From the NCBI GenBank assembly GCA_932294295.1, contig OW028573.1:61109829-61173828 (forward strand): DNA of 64,000 nucleotides, written 5' to 3'. This stretch comes from Alitta virens. Its lineage: Eukaryota; Annelida; Polychaeta; Phyllodocida; Nereididae. The notes below the pieces were generated by a model. That model ran no database searches and had not been told where the DNA came from. It saw only the letters and a program-made list of their open reading frames with translations. How positions within the stretch are numbered: position 1 is the first letter of the stretch; each line of letters opens with the position of its first letter. Positions 39,801 through 50,328 of the stretch are shown here, piece by piece. Position numbers and translations under genes: made by a program.

Positions 39801-42800
39801 AAGCCTTTTCCATTTGCAATGCCATTTCAATTACTTTGTCATTTTAGAAAGTGCCATTGGATGAGTTGGTGTACATGGCAGACAACATGGCATACTTCCC
39901 ATATGCACAACAGGAAGAGCCGTTATACATCATTCATCAGATTGATATACTTGTGTCTGTGTCTGGCTCAAATCTTCTCCAGTCATTCCAAGAGGTGAGT
40001 TGTGAAGCAATGCCTTTTTAATAACTATGGCTCAGTAATAAATTTGGACCTGATGATGACTATAATCCATACAAGTGGTGCATTTGTATTTATCCATTAT
40101 ATTGACTCAATACATAGTGGTAGAAAAATAACAATGAATACATTAGCCCCATCTGGAGCATATGTGCCACTCCATACAGGCTTAAAGTATATTATGGCTG
40201 ACATGTCTTAACATTCACATGGTTTCACATGGTGTAATTACAGGAAATAGAAATTTAAAATGAACGTATGAAATAATTGATTAGTAAACAAATATTGCAT
40301 AAATTTTGACTTATATTATTTCAAAATTGTCTTTCAAGTCTCTCTAATTTATTGACGGAGGAACTGCTTCAGCAGTCTCCGTCCATATCACCACTTGCTT
40401 CAGCTCAGCTGTAAGGGATAATGATCGTGGCACCCCTGGTGGTTGATATCTCAACAATTTACATTTCCTCATTGATTCAATAGATTGAGAACTAGCTGAA
40501 TGCAATAATTGCCATTGGGAAATTTCTGTTTAGAAATGTTAGTAGTCTCAGAGGTGTTAATTGCAATTGGGATAGTTCAGAGTGACTAGCTGAATAAGCC
40601 AGTCCTCGGAGGTGTCAAGTGAGAATTGCCATTAGCAGTCACAGGCCTCTGATAACAATATTATATATATGTAGAGAATTACTGTTCAAAATTTGTTGGA
40701 GAACCAGAAAATTGTTCCATTTGATGGGATTTAATTTTCTCAGTCATGGTCAAAAGTATGTGTGCAAGGAAAGTCGGACTAAAATTCTCAGCTATTCACT
40801 CTTGGAGATGCACATTCAACTTATCTGTTCCCCTGTTATGAGAGCTGCAGGTCTAGTTATTTATGGTACAATATAGTATATAAACATGAGAATGAATTTC
40901 AATGTCTTGTTGCAGTATTTCTACCCTGGGCGAGGACAAGGGCCGGAAGGGAAGAAAATTGACGATGATGAGGATGAAGAGATAGATGTTCTTGTTGGTA
41001 AGTGTCCTCTGCTTTCTCTAGCTGTTGCAATTTAGTTTGATTTCATTTGAGTACGTATCTTCATTTTGACTTCATTATTGTCAGCATTTCAATATGCGGA
41101 GCAGATTTTGTAGTAATAGTATTCACATGTAATTGCACACAACTCATGTCCTGTTATGTGTACCCATGTGACATTTTAGTGATTAGTTGTATTATCTTTG
41201 CCTGTATCTAACTACCATTTCTTTATTGCTCTGTATTTGTCCTGTAACATTTGATTCTTTGAAACAGCTGGAAAAGATTCTTCAAATGGAGCTATTGTTT
41301 ATTTGTGAATGTGTCTTGTTTGTAAACATTTTGATTAGTTCATATGTTTTGTTGTTTTCTTCATCTGGGCTTTCATTCTTTGTGATGTCAAAGTTCAGTT
41401 TGAAGACTAGCAGCAAGGCTCAATGCAAGATTGCCTTTAGCCATGGCCTAGTCTTTTATTTTTATGTGCTTTGCTATTCTAGATGCCGTTACTAGGCGAT
41501 TTGAAGCTGAGGATAAAGCGAGTAAGTAAGAGTGCCAGGTTTGCACTTGGCTTATCTTGATTTGTGTAAGGAACAGCTGCAATTTCTTTGGATGATGCAA
41601 TGATTGAAATATATCGCAATTCAATGCACTGAGGTTGAGGTTACTACAGTTACTAGAAACACTGTTGGAATTCCATGTTCTTGAACATTTATACTGGGAC
41701 AAAGATGCTGCCTAATTGCTCTCGTGTTGCAAATTTGCAGATTACAATTAAACACCCTTTGCTACTCATTGAAATGATAAATGTTCTTGGCCATGGAATT
41801 GAGTGGATCATAACGCTTATTAAAGATGATAAATAGCTTACCATTCATATCAGGGCTGCTATGTTATGGATTTAAAACCTTTGAGATTTTTTTAAAAACC
41901 ATTTTGACAGCCTTTTTTAATTTTGATTTCTGATATTAATGAATTTGACCTTCTTATGCATAGTGAAAGCTGAAATATTTTAATGATGTTTTACAGCAGA
42001 CCTCATTGACTTTGTAACTTAACTCCTGCAGAGGACATCTGGTGAATCCAGGACTCCCATTGGCTGAGGGACTGCCTTAACCCATAGAAGTCCTGGATAC
42101 ACATGACATCCTCTGGAGTTTAGTTTCCAAGTCTTTGAAATCTGATGTAATGAAAATTCTTGAATGATATGTAACGCAAAGAATGAACTGCAAAGCTTAG
42201 AGGACCCTTGTTTGCAAATATGTTGGACTTGTAGATGATATTTACATGACTGTTGTTGATGTACTTGCAGAAAAAGCCCAGGATGTGCAGCAATTGCAAG
42301 ATCTTTATATGGCCTCACAAGGATGTGTTCTACTTTTGGTGCTAAAGCAGCATCTGAAGGAAATGTATGGATTCACAGATGCGTAAGTGTCATTGCAAAT
42401 AAAACAGTGTAATTTCTCATGGCTGTTAGTTTGGTATGAACCAATAAAATGCTAAACTTCTATTATTGTTTTTACAGCAAAATTCACAGATACTCACCCA
42501 CTGACTCAGCGAAAGCCTTTGATAAGGGCTTGAATCGAAGAGCAGGTGTTCGTTTCAACCCCAAGCAGGTGTTGGATATTATCAAGGGTGGACCAATTAC
42601 AGAGAATATTGACCATGAAGGAAAAAAACTTCTTGTGGAAGCATATCTTGAAGTAAGTTGGTCTGCTATGAACTATGTCCCCTACAAACTATACCCGTGC
42701 CTTGTTACCTAGAAAATGTCAACCTGGAGTTGATCTCAGTGCTTTTGTTGTGTTTTAACAAACACAGATTCTTCAGTTTGTAACACTGCTGTTTGTATCC

Positions 42801-43584
42801 ACAGTTCAAGGACCTTATGTTGAGCATTGATCCTGATGATCAAGACGATGAGGAAAACCCAGACAGCAGCCGGACTGTGTCGGGTTCAGCAGCAAAAACC
42901 GGTGAACAGGGGCCTGCTCCTGGCGCTGACTTGAATTCTTCAGGACATGGACCTCAGCTGGATGCTGAGGGCAATCCAATACCAAATGCCAACCCTCAAA
43001 ACTCAGGAGAGAGTGGATTGGCTGCACGCAAGGTAATTCAATAATTAAACAGTTAATGCCAGATAATATCCATATAAAATTCGGGTACATTTATTTGCAT
43101 TTTTTAAGAGTATAAAAATGGTACATCAATACAAAAAAGATTGTATTGCAATGGTGGGAGATCCAGCTAAGTAAACTTTTTTCACTACCCATATAATGGA
43201 ATGTCATTCATGTACATGCTTCCTAAGAACTTGGCTCGAGTAGACCTAGACCACGCTATAAAATGATTAAGTTTTGATTTTTTTTTTTTTTTCAAATATT
43301 AGTATATAATATCACAAATTTTTCCTCAGGTGTCCACTCCAGTAACCAGCAACCACCAGTCTCATCACCGTCACCATCATAGTCATAGTCGCCACCACTC
43401 TCATGGACTACACAGCTCTGATCGCAAACGCGGTCGACCCCCAGGCAGCACAAACAAACATAAGTCTAAGCATCACAGTAAACCACACAAACACAAGAAA
43501 AAGAAGAAAAAACGAAAGTGCAGTGACAGTGAAGGAGGGAATAGCGCAAGTGGTGATGATGACAGTGACCCTGACTGGTCATGA
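24846..43584 (+). CDS. NIPBL: Nipped-B-like cohesin loader (Scc2)
   Basis: Loads cohesin on chromatin with MAU2/Scc4. 44 exons: 24846-24881, 27488-27566, 27663-27831, 27933-28027, 28174-28291, 28659-28807, 28905-28982, 29098-29240, 29751-29828, 30414-30438, 30571-30699, 30804-30983, 31085-31243, 31329-31435, 31578-31664, 31811-32039, 32139-32368, 32472-32572, 34359-34521, 34688-34770, 34864-34993, 35098-35244, 35366-35446, 35534-35617, 35712-35926, 36048-36150, 36268-36366, 36471-36617, 36732-36866, 36955-37107, 37221-37683, 38096-38238, 38356-38446, 38570-38743, 38860-38914, 39038-39173, 39300-39608, 39848-39994, 40916-40997, 41483-41521, 42271-42382, 42478-42652, 42805-43032, 43330-43584; 6141 nt, 2046 aa (human 2804). 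The N-terminal MAU2-binding part is conserved (PSVPITTLAGITSVTN, LLPELPLPTPLP). A shortened disordered region precedes the HEAT-repeat body from about exon 13. The C-terminus is His/Lys-rich with an AT-hook-like KRGRPPGS. A second in-frame start is at 27503. An upstream in-frame TAG at 24831 makes 24846 the first possible ATG. Confidence 0.95.
24882..26585. other. NIPBL intron 1, unique part
   Basis: No exon or repeat was recognised. The first 500 bp keep a higher CpG content than the rest, as expected downstream of a housekeeping promoter. Its donor is GGA|gtgagt. Confidence 0.45.
26586..27418 (+). mobile_element. Dispersed repeat family R1, long copy with 12-bp TIR (NIPBL intron 1)
   Basis: TGACGGAGGAAC at 26586-26597 and its exact inverse GTTCCTCCGTCA at 27386-27397 bracket about 790 bp; homology to other copies continues to AGGTCTAGTT at about 27418. 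The left end folds into an imperfect hairpin (ACTGCTTTAGCAGT inside it). There is no coding capacity and no clear TSD, so the transposon class is open. It ends only about 70 bp before NIPBL exon 2. Confidence 0.65.
32606..33411 (+). repeat. Dispersed repeat family R2, two-unit copy (NIPBL intron 18)
   Basis: Begins CAGAAGGTTGCAAAGCAAGC and ends near AAGGCTCTAGT. Two related halves each contain AACCCACCTCAGTGC and GGTGGCGAATTTAAGAACTA. Related copies lie at 44787-45359 and 48997-49226. No protein-like frame. Confidence 0.7.
33428..33770 (+). repeat. pogo/Tigger-like terminus with internal 154-bp tandem duplication
   Basis: The sequence TACAGTCTGACCTCGCTATA resembles the TA plus CAGT...ACCTCG termini of pogo-type Tc1/mariner elements. 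A unit starting CGCCTCTAATTAACGTGAAC at 33451 repeats at 33605. It includes GCGGTGCCCGCATGTCTCC and GACAGTGGCAACTA in both copies. No matching inverted right end was found. Confidence 0.4.
33771..34358. other. NIPBL intron 18, remainder
   Basis: AT-rich sequence before exon 19 with no recognised element, except a weak echo of the CTATATCGCGG motif near 34270. Confidence 0.4.
34510..34615 (+). repeat. 53-bp tandem duplication across a NIPBL donor site
   Basis: The end of exon 19, its donor (GGAAGAAATG|GTATGTTA) and the following intron sequence repeat once with a period of 53 bp. The first donor (after 34521) keeps the frame. Using the second would add 53 nt and run into a TGA. Confidence 0.75.
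40354..40858 (+). repeat. Dispersed repeat family R1, copy 4 (NIPBL intron 38)
   Basis: Starts GACGGAGGAACTGCTTCAGC, where ACTGC-TTCA-GCAGT inside GACGGAG...CTCCGTC makes a near-perfect hairpin. It ends in AGGTCTAGTT about 55 bp before the exon 39 acceptor. It is collinear with the copy at 26586-27418. Confidence 0.7.
41483..41521 (+). other. NIPBL: 39-nt cassette exon of NIPBL
   Basis: The exon reads DAVTRRFEAEDKA between good splice sites (ttctag| and |gtaagt). It is a multiple of three and phase-symmetric, so it can be skipped: with it the join reads KAKKAQ, without it VEKAQ. It follows an acidic DDDEDEEIDVL stretch. Confidence 0.6.
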
Positions 43585-44627
43585 GGTCACTCTCAAATGC
43601 CACCTCATATTGTTTTCTCTGATACTCGATACAGCCTTCATGTACATATTTGCAAGAGTACAACCTGCCATGTTGATAACACTCAGTGACACATTCGCTG
43701 CAAGTGCATACTGATCAATAACATTAGACTATTTTCATAAACCAATTCTTGTACATGTCTCCATTGTATCATTGTCGTGTTTTTTATGTATATTGTGTAC
43801 ACCAGTTTTCATCTTCTTTGGAGTAATTTAAGTTACAACTCAAGGTGTTGTACTTTTACACACACAAGAAAAATTCTAAATACCTGAATGCCCAGTCATT
43901 GAGGTATACACAAAGCTTGTTAAATTCTGAAATACACTTCTTTTGAAGCAAAAGATTTAACTAAATATACACTTGTTAAGGGAAAATAACAATATGAATT
44001 GTAGACATTTCATGTTATTGTTAGTTATACATCCAAGAATCTGTTGAATACAATTGTTGTTCAAGTGTCACTAAATAAGTGTGTTTTATTCAGTAGTTTT
44101 GAAATATAAAATTCAAAATTTGTAATTAGGTGGGGAAACCTAGAGATCTGTTTGGAACCGCAAGAGTCACAAATTAAAGAAAAAAAAGGTAAAATCTCTG
44201 CTCTTTCAGTGCTTGTGTTTAATGTTTTGCAGAGTTGTCTCGAAGAGCATTTGTTGTTTGTAACTGTGGATCATAAAATTCTGGTAGTTATGAAACCAAT
44301 CTATTTTAAACATCTATTCAGCAGTTAGATTTTATACTTGAAGACTTATGTGTCATTGAGTTGTATTAAGTTGTGTAAAAATTAATGATAATTTATATAT
44401 GATGTGATCAGCTGCATTAATCTTACGAAGGAAATTGGTGTATATCTTGTAAATATTGATTATATATATATATATGTAACTATATTTTATTTTAATGGCA
44501 AGTGCCGCATTCTTAATGAAGTGTAAATTTGTACAGAAAAGGTGCTTCACTCTATGTTCATAGTTTGCTTTGCAATGACTTTCCTTTGTAAGATACGATG
44601 CAGTTATTAGATCTAGTTGTGTCAAAG
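43585..44627 (+). other. NIPBL 3' UTR
   Basis: About 1 kb of AT-rich sequence from the stop to the AATAAA at 44628, with ATTTA- and TGTA-type elements. No gene is present. Confidence 0.55.
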
Positions 44628-44633
44628 AATAAA
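44628..44633 (+). promoter_or_regulatory. NIPBL polyadenylation signal
   Basis: AATAAA about 1.04 kb after the stop, followed by a T/GT-rich stretch (GTTTTTTATC, then TATGTTTGTGATTGTGTCC) typical of a downstream element. Confidence 0.65.
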
Positions 44634-44786
44634 ACGAAGTTTTTTATCTAGACATTTTGGATATGTTTGTGATTGTGTCCTCTCATAGCCAACCAATATT
44701 TTAAAAGGCTTCGTCTTTATAGCCTGTGAATGTCATCAAAATGGTCTTGTATTCTTCGAAAAAGTGCAGAGCTTGTGAATTATTAT

Positions 44787-45359
44787 GCAGAAGGTTGCGA
44801 AAGCAAGCCTTCAGGATATTATCAGAGGATGAGATGTGAGAGAGTGGAACATTCAGGAAAATTTTCAAATGAATAGCCTCAGTGGATATCAAGCTGAACA
44901 GTGTCACATAGGGCTCAGTATACTTTAAAATATATTGAGCACAAATATTCGGCTCGTTTTTTGAGAAAGATATCAGTAGTTTGCTGAAAACTGCTTAAAA
45001 TGATTGTGTACGGAGCCCAGAACGTTCATCATTTCACCTACCGGCACTTGCTCGCCTGCCTGACTAGCTCCTGCAGCTTTGGTTACATTTCGCCAACAAC
45101 TTCCGGTTGACTTTTGGGCGATGTTTTGAACTTTTCTAGGCTTTTTCATGCCAGGAAAGTGATTAGGGCACTCTAGTGTGTTATTGACTTATTCCAACAT
45201 AGTTTTCTACGTTAGAGGCATTTTTGCAAAATTAGGGCTATTTTCGTGGCATTTCACCGTTTTGTGGCTCTTGGTCTTATATGCAACCCACCCCAGTGCC
45301 CCTGGTGGCGAATTTAAGAACTAGGCCTACTGAACACAAACTATTGGTTGGTTCTTCAG
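44787..45359 (+). repeat. Dispersed repeat family R2, 5' part interrupted by a hAT element
   Basis: Starts CAGAAGGTTGCGAAAGCAAG as in the copy at 32606, and runs through CCCAGTGCCCCTGGTGGCG to CTAGGCCTACTGAAC. It stops where TAGGGCTGAAACGG begins. The missing 3' part of the family reappears at 48997. Confidence 0.65.
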
Positions 45360-45847
45360 TAGGGCTGAAACGGTTACAATTTTTTCTAACCGAATACCCG
45401 ACACCCATTAGCCGACCCATAACCGGTTACCCGAAGGTCTGCATCTAAGAGAGGGTGCAGCAACTGCAGCAGCTAGACTAACCCCTAAACTGGCCCCAAG
45501 TGTCAACACTGATCATAAATTGTCGACACATGTCACAAGAGTGACAACCGATAACACTCCGTGTTTCAAGTTTATATTATCTAAACTTACTCAAGGATTT
45601 TAGTCATTTTACAATGGTTTGTAAGGAAAAATATTTAAAACATTTTAAATACAGGGTGCGGCCTAAAAACTTGCACAAGGCATCTCTACTTTCGGGATAG
45701 CTCTAGGTTACTCAAATGCTTATGAAGTCTTTTAAAGTTTTGCCACATTTAGTTATGGGTATAAGCAATTGGTCATTGTGATATTTTTGATCTTATAATG
45801 TTAGACAATATCAGTATCTGCAGGGCTTGTTCTGAGTGATACACATC

Positions 45848-46060
45848 ACAGAAGTCAAATTTCTGTCTGCTTGCATGGTGTCTCTAGTTGCAGAAAGTTT
45901 ACAAATTAGATATTTCCTAGTTACTAAACCTCTGAAGCCATAGAAAATATAATATTTGCACAGAATCCTCCTTCAATGGTTTTTTTATATGTGCATATAT
46001 ATATCAAGGTATTAGATGATAAGAAGGTTGGTTCCAGTTTTGATTCAGCAAGGTCATGAA
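45848..46060 (+). repeat. Dispersed repeat pair R3, copy A
   Basis: Similar to 53943-54170. Shared strings include TTTCTGTCTGCTT, ACCTCTGAAGCCA (here) against ACCTGTGAAGCCA, GCACAGAATCCTCC against GCGCAGAATCCTCC, and GTTGGTTCCAGTTTTGAT. No coding sense. Confidence 0.6.
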
Positions 46061-46682
46061 ATTAAAATAGAGAAATATAATGGCATTTCAGAGGGACTTT
46101 TTGAATTTACAACTAATCTCGAAATAATCACATGATTTTCAGGAGGATTGGCCAGTTAATTAGACAGAAAAGACAGAAAATTTACCAAAATCCAAAATGG
46201 CACTTTCCACCTCAAAAGTGTCCATGCTCTACCTTCTTTTTAAAAATGAATCTATTTGCCCTATTTTTGGTGGCAAAGGTCAAGAAAGGTGTCTGTAACG
46301 CATCTGTATGATCAGTGACATAATCAAATGCTTAAATTGCAAAAGCAAGAGAAAGTCAGAATTTAAAAGACTGTACTCGCTACGATTTTCATTTACTATT
46401 TTACAGGAAGGTGCCTCATAAAATCCACATAATGATTGATATTTCATTTCCATTGTCTATCTTGTTATTGCACAATGAAAAGCAGCATCAATATGTTTAC
46501 TTTAAAAATAAATCCACATAAAATATAAGAAAGTCCAGTCTCTAAATTCAAAATTTCACTATGATTAAACAGAGGATGGGCTGTCATCAGTGTCGATTAC
46601 TTCAGTCATGCTTTGATCATCTGCTGTTGACAGGGTTGGGTCACTGGGGCCAGGCCTTGGCTGGGGTACAGTTTGTGTCAGT

Positions 46683-48541
46683 TCAGCAGCTGGTTCCTCT
46701 TGTATTTTTATTGAGAAATATTATAGCATCTGCAGTGGCGGATTCCAGGGAAGCCCTCTGTTTAGTAATTGTGAGGCCTGCAGTGGAGAATGTCCTTTCT
46801 GAGGGCACGGATGTTGCAGGGATTGCCATGTATCTCCTTGCCAGTTTAGAGAGGTTAGGATAGCCCACTCAGGTGCTGATGAGGCGTTAAACAATAACTC
46901 ACACACTCACACACAGAGAGGTTAGGATACCTCCTGGCATTTTCACTCCACCACAAGAGAGGATCTGCAGTTTTTGTTGGTTCTGCAACAAAATTCTGAT
47001 ATTCCATGGCTGGCCCTTCTATGCCCTCTTGCTCATCGTCTTCCATCATGTCACCCATCAGGAATTGCAATGCAGTATGGTGAAGCCCTTCATTTTTCTT
47101 TTTCATTTGAGTCTCATTTGAGGCTGACTGATCATTTTGACTGCTTCCTCCGTCGTCGTCAGTCATCAGGGAAGTTAATTTTTCCCCCAAATGTTGGCGC
47201 TGTACATCTGAGAGAAATTTCAGCTTCTTGTACCTGGCGTCCAGAGCTGTGGAAATCATGGGAGTAGTGAGCCAGAACTCCCCAGCCAAAACACGACTTC
47301 TGAGACCTCCTGTAACCTTCTCTTTGAAGTCTTTAACTACCCCACTCTATTTCTGAAGATACCAAATGATTTGAAATGAGCCCCAGTGTAAGTGGAATGA
47401 TTGTGCTACAGGTTGGATACTCCTCTGAGCACAAAACTTCAATGGCAGACACCAAAGGTTTCAAGACGGGCAGAAGGCACTCAATTATGGTCCAGTCGCT
47501 GTCCTTGAGCTCCAGAGATCCCAGGTTTTTGCTCAAAGGAGGTTGCATGTGCACCACCGCATATATTACTGCACGCAATAGCAAAAGCCTCTCAAACATG
47601 AAGTATGTTGAGTTCCTTCTTGTTTCCACATCTGTTACAAAGTGAAGTGGCTTAGCATTCTCATTCAACTTCTTCTGATGGTCTTCAATGGCATTTATTG
47701 CCACAGTGGACTTATGAAAAAATCCAACAAGTTTCCTGGAACGAGTGATCACTCTACCAATGGACGGTGATGCTGTAAGGCCCTCATTCACTGCCAGTTG
47801 AAGTGTTTGAGCAAAACCCGAACATGGTTGTACCCAGTAATACGTGTTGCAGAAGTGTTTTTGCTGGCATTGTCAGTTGTGATAGCACCTACTGGAGATC
47901 CCAAATTCCTCTTGTAGCTCTGTCAGGTGTCTTGCAATGTTTTCTCCTGTGTGGCGATCTTCCACTTTCCTCGTTGCAAGAATGCATGACTGCAACTTCC
48001 AGTCATTCTTCAAAAAATGGGCAATGACAGTCATGTAGCCATGAGTCTGGCAGCTTGTCCACATGTCAGTTGTCAATGACACAGCCTCTGCACTTTCCAA
48101 ACACTGTATCACACTTTCTTTGCTCTCCTTGTACATGTGCATGATGTAGTTATGCACAGTGGTGTGACATGGCACGGTATATCCAGGGTTCATTGCAAGA
48201 CAAAATTCCCTAAATCCTCGACCATTTACAATAGAAATTGGTCTTAAATCCTTGACACACAGCAAAGCAAGTTTTTTGGTGAGCTGCTCATACTTGTGTC
48301 TGCCCACTGGTTGACACTTGCCAAATGCTCCTGTAATAGTCTCTTGGGTGACAAGTTGGGTCTTTGTATTTGTATTTGACTGATTTGAGACACTGGCATG
48401 TTTGAATTTCAAGTGGTTCTTCATTGTAGAAGTACTCCCTCCAGAGTAGGACAGCCTCTGTCCGCACAAATTGCATTGAGTCTTGTTGTCCTTGACTTCA
48501 AAAAAGTCCCAAACATACGATTTCTTTTTTGCTGTTGCCAT
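46683..48541 (-). pseudogene. hAT-superfamily (ZBED-type) transposase, inactivated
   Basis: The start at 48541 (MATAKKKSYVWDFF) leads into a BED zinc finger with spacing C-X2-C-X16-H-X4-H. Then comes hAT sequence: a TTDMWTS motif, and an ITTDNASKN block that sits in another frame from the preceding segment. The C-terminal dimerisation domain follows: YPNLSKLARRY, IPATSVPSERTFSTAG and IIFLN. Breaks: a frame change near 47890, another near 47790 and again near 47330, and a 67-bp insertion-plus-duplication at 46863-46929 inside YPNLS. No full-length protein can be made. Confidence 0.85.
46863..46914 (+). mobile_element. 52-bp LINE/SINE 3'-tail insertion with 15-bp TSD
   Basis: The insert contains CTCAGGTGCTGATGAGGCGT, then TAAACAATAAC and an AC-rich tail. 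It is flanked by the exact 15-bp repeat AGAGAGGTTAGGATA (46848-46862 and 46915-46929). The same tail ends the insertions at 51679-51823 and 52110-52411. It is an extreme 5' truncation. Confidence 0.85.
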
Positions 48542-48996
48542 GATGAAATAAGTTTATAACTGGTATATATGTGATTATGTATCCTCTGATTCCTCTATGA
48601 GCATCTAACAACTGAGGGTTCTTGGGTTAAAAACATGCATAATATATTATAATGCGACAAACTCTCAAATATATTCTATTACCATGACACATGAGCTAAA
48701 CTGTTATGTTTCTTCAACTTTCTTGGATCAGGCTGTTACATTAAAGAAGGCTAAAAGATAAATAGGAAAAGGGTCACTTGCATTTGCCAGACTGTTAGCT
48801 ACTGTTCAGGGTTTTCTCACATGTCTGTGTTCATTTAATGTCTTTAACCGTGCACTGCAAATAATTGCTGTTTTTAGTGCCTGGCAAGGGATTGGAGGGA
48901 TTCAGAATGGTCAAGAACGGGGCTACTTTTGGTAAATAATACAGGAGCAAATTTGTTGTCTATAGAAGTTGTGAGATCAGTAATTTAGGTCTGTGG

Positions 48997-49226
48997 CTCA
49001 AGCGGCAAACATGGCGGGAAACACCGCAAATTCGATCCAATTGGATCCCACCTTTTCAGACCTGTCCAGACCTGACCAGAAATGCAATTACTAGTTCTTT
49101 CAATTAATATGACAGACCAGATGATTACAATTGGAACAATTTACCATGTGACTTTTATAAATGTTCTAATTGCACTTGAGCTTTGTTGAGAGCATGCCAC
49201 TGTAGGTGTGCCAAGGCTCTAGTGTT
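48997..49226 (+). repeat. Dispersed repeat family R2, 3' part
   Basis: GGCTCAAGCGGCAAACATGG, GGCGGGAAACACCGC and TTGGATCCCACCTTTTCAGA match 33228-33300. The end CCAAGGCTCTAGT matches the family's 3' end. Confidence 0.6.
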
Positions 49227-50328
49227 TAATTATTGGTGAAAAATGAAATTGGAATTTGACTTCCATTGGGATACATTTTACTCACCAAAAGTGTCGACGC
49301 AACCCTGCGGTATGAAAGGTTAGCCTTAATGACCTGTGCTAGATACGCCATCTGTTTGAAGCTGTTGGTTTCCAATGTCCGTCAATGATCTATTTGCTAC
49401 TTGGGTGGACAAGAAAATATGGAAGATGCATGCTCTAAGTCATTGCTGATGCAAGCAATGATGATATGCTGAATACCAGTTCTAAGTAGGTCGAGTGATC
49501 CTTTTTTTTCCCATGGGTTAAGTGTTTGCCAAAAATCATCCTGACCCAATGGTCAAGCTTGGGCATATTGACAAGCAAGCTTGGGCATCTCTATTCGCTC
49601 ATGGTCCCACAGACATATTGGCATATTCCCCCTCTCGTTCCCCCTGAATTGGCGTCCCTACAGCGACCTCATTCTCCTCTCAGCCGCTGTTCGTAATATA
49701 CACGATCGACGGCTGGCCTAGTTATGGTTGATTTCTCTCACTTTAGGGATTGTTCGGTCATTTAGTACGGATTACATCCAAGCCGAGAATGTTTTCTTTC
49801 AGTTTACAACGATTCAGGTAAGTTTGTTTGACCCTAATCTTAGGATTACATCGCAACGGCGTACGTCGCGTTGGTCAACTTCGCGCCGTTGTCATTCGAG
49901 CTGTCATTTGCTCCGTTGTGCTTAGAGCTGAACTTCATTCGACTTTATTGTGATTTATATTGGTTTACACTATGTCTGATAGACAAGCAAAGATTGCTGC
50001 TAGCTTAAAGCGGGCATGGTGCTACGGAGACGTTCGTCTCCAGCAGCCACCGTGACGTCGGTGACTGACAGCTGGTATTCATTCGCCTAATAGTCCATCT
50101 TTGCAAGGGAATGCTCTTCGAGCTCCGATTTCCTTTCCTAGAATACCTACAGGTCCCACTTCGCCGGGCTTTGAAATGCATTGCCTCAGTCTGAGAGTGA
50201 TTTGGAATTGCTGTGGTCCCTGAATTGGATCTCTACAATTCAGCAATCCGTCTGGTTAGGTCCCTGACTGATTTCTCGAGATCCAGGTCTCCTATTCGCC
50301 TTCAAGGAACTTCCGGCAAGGGGCTGGC
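49227..50328. other. Region upstream of the DIRS-like ORF
   Basis: No conserved host gene. From about 49700 the base composition becomes GC-richer and continuous with the downstream retroelement, so this part probably holds its 5' terminal and leader sequence. No terminal repeat pair was found. Confidence 0.35.

Larger units (their letters stand above)
45360..48996 (-). mobile_element. Decayed hAT transposon (right end inferred)
   Basis: The left end TAGGGCTGAAACGGTTAC is hAT-like, and the interior carries a BED-finger hAT transposase on the minus strand. The right TIR was not found; the end is placed where the interrupted host repeat resumes. The 45.5-46.5 kb interior is unclassified AT-rich DNA. 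Confidence 0.55.

Noticed and set aside
46561..47267. Plus-strand ORFs over the hAT transposase
   Set aside because: Antisense of the recognised minus-strand BED/hAT protein.
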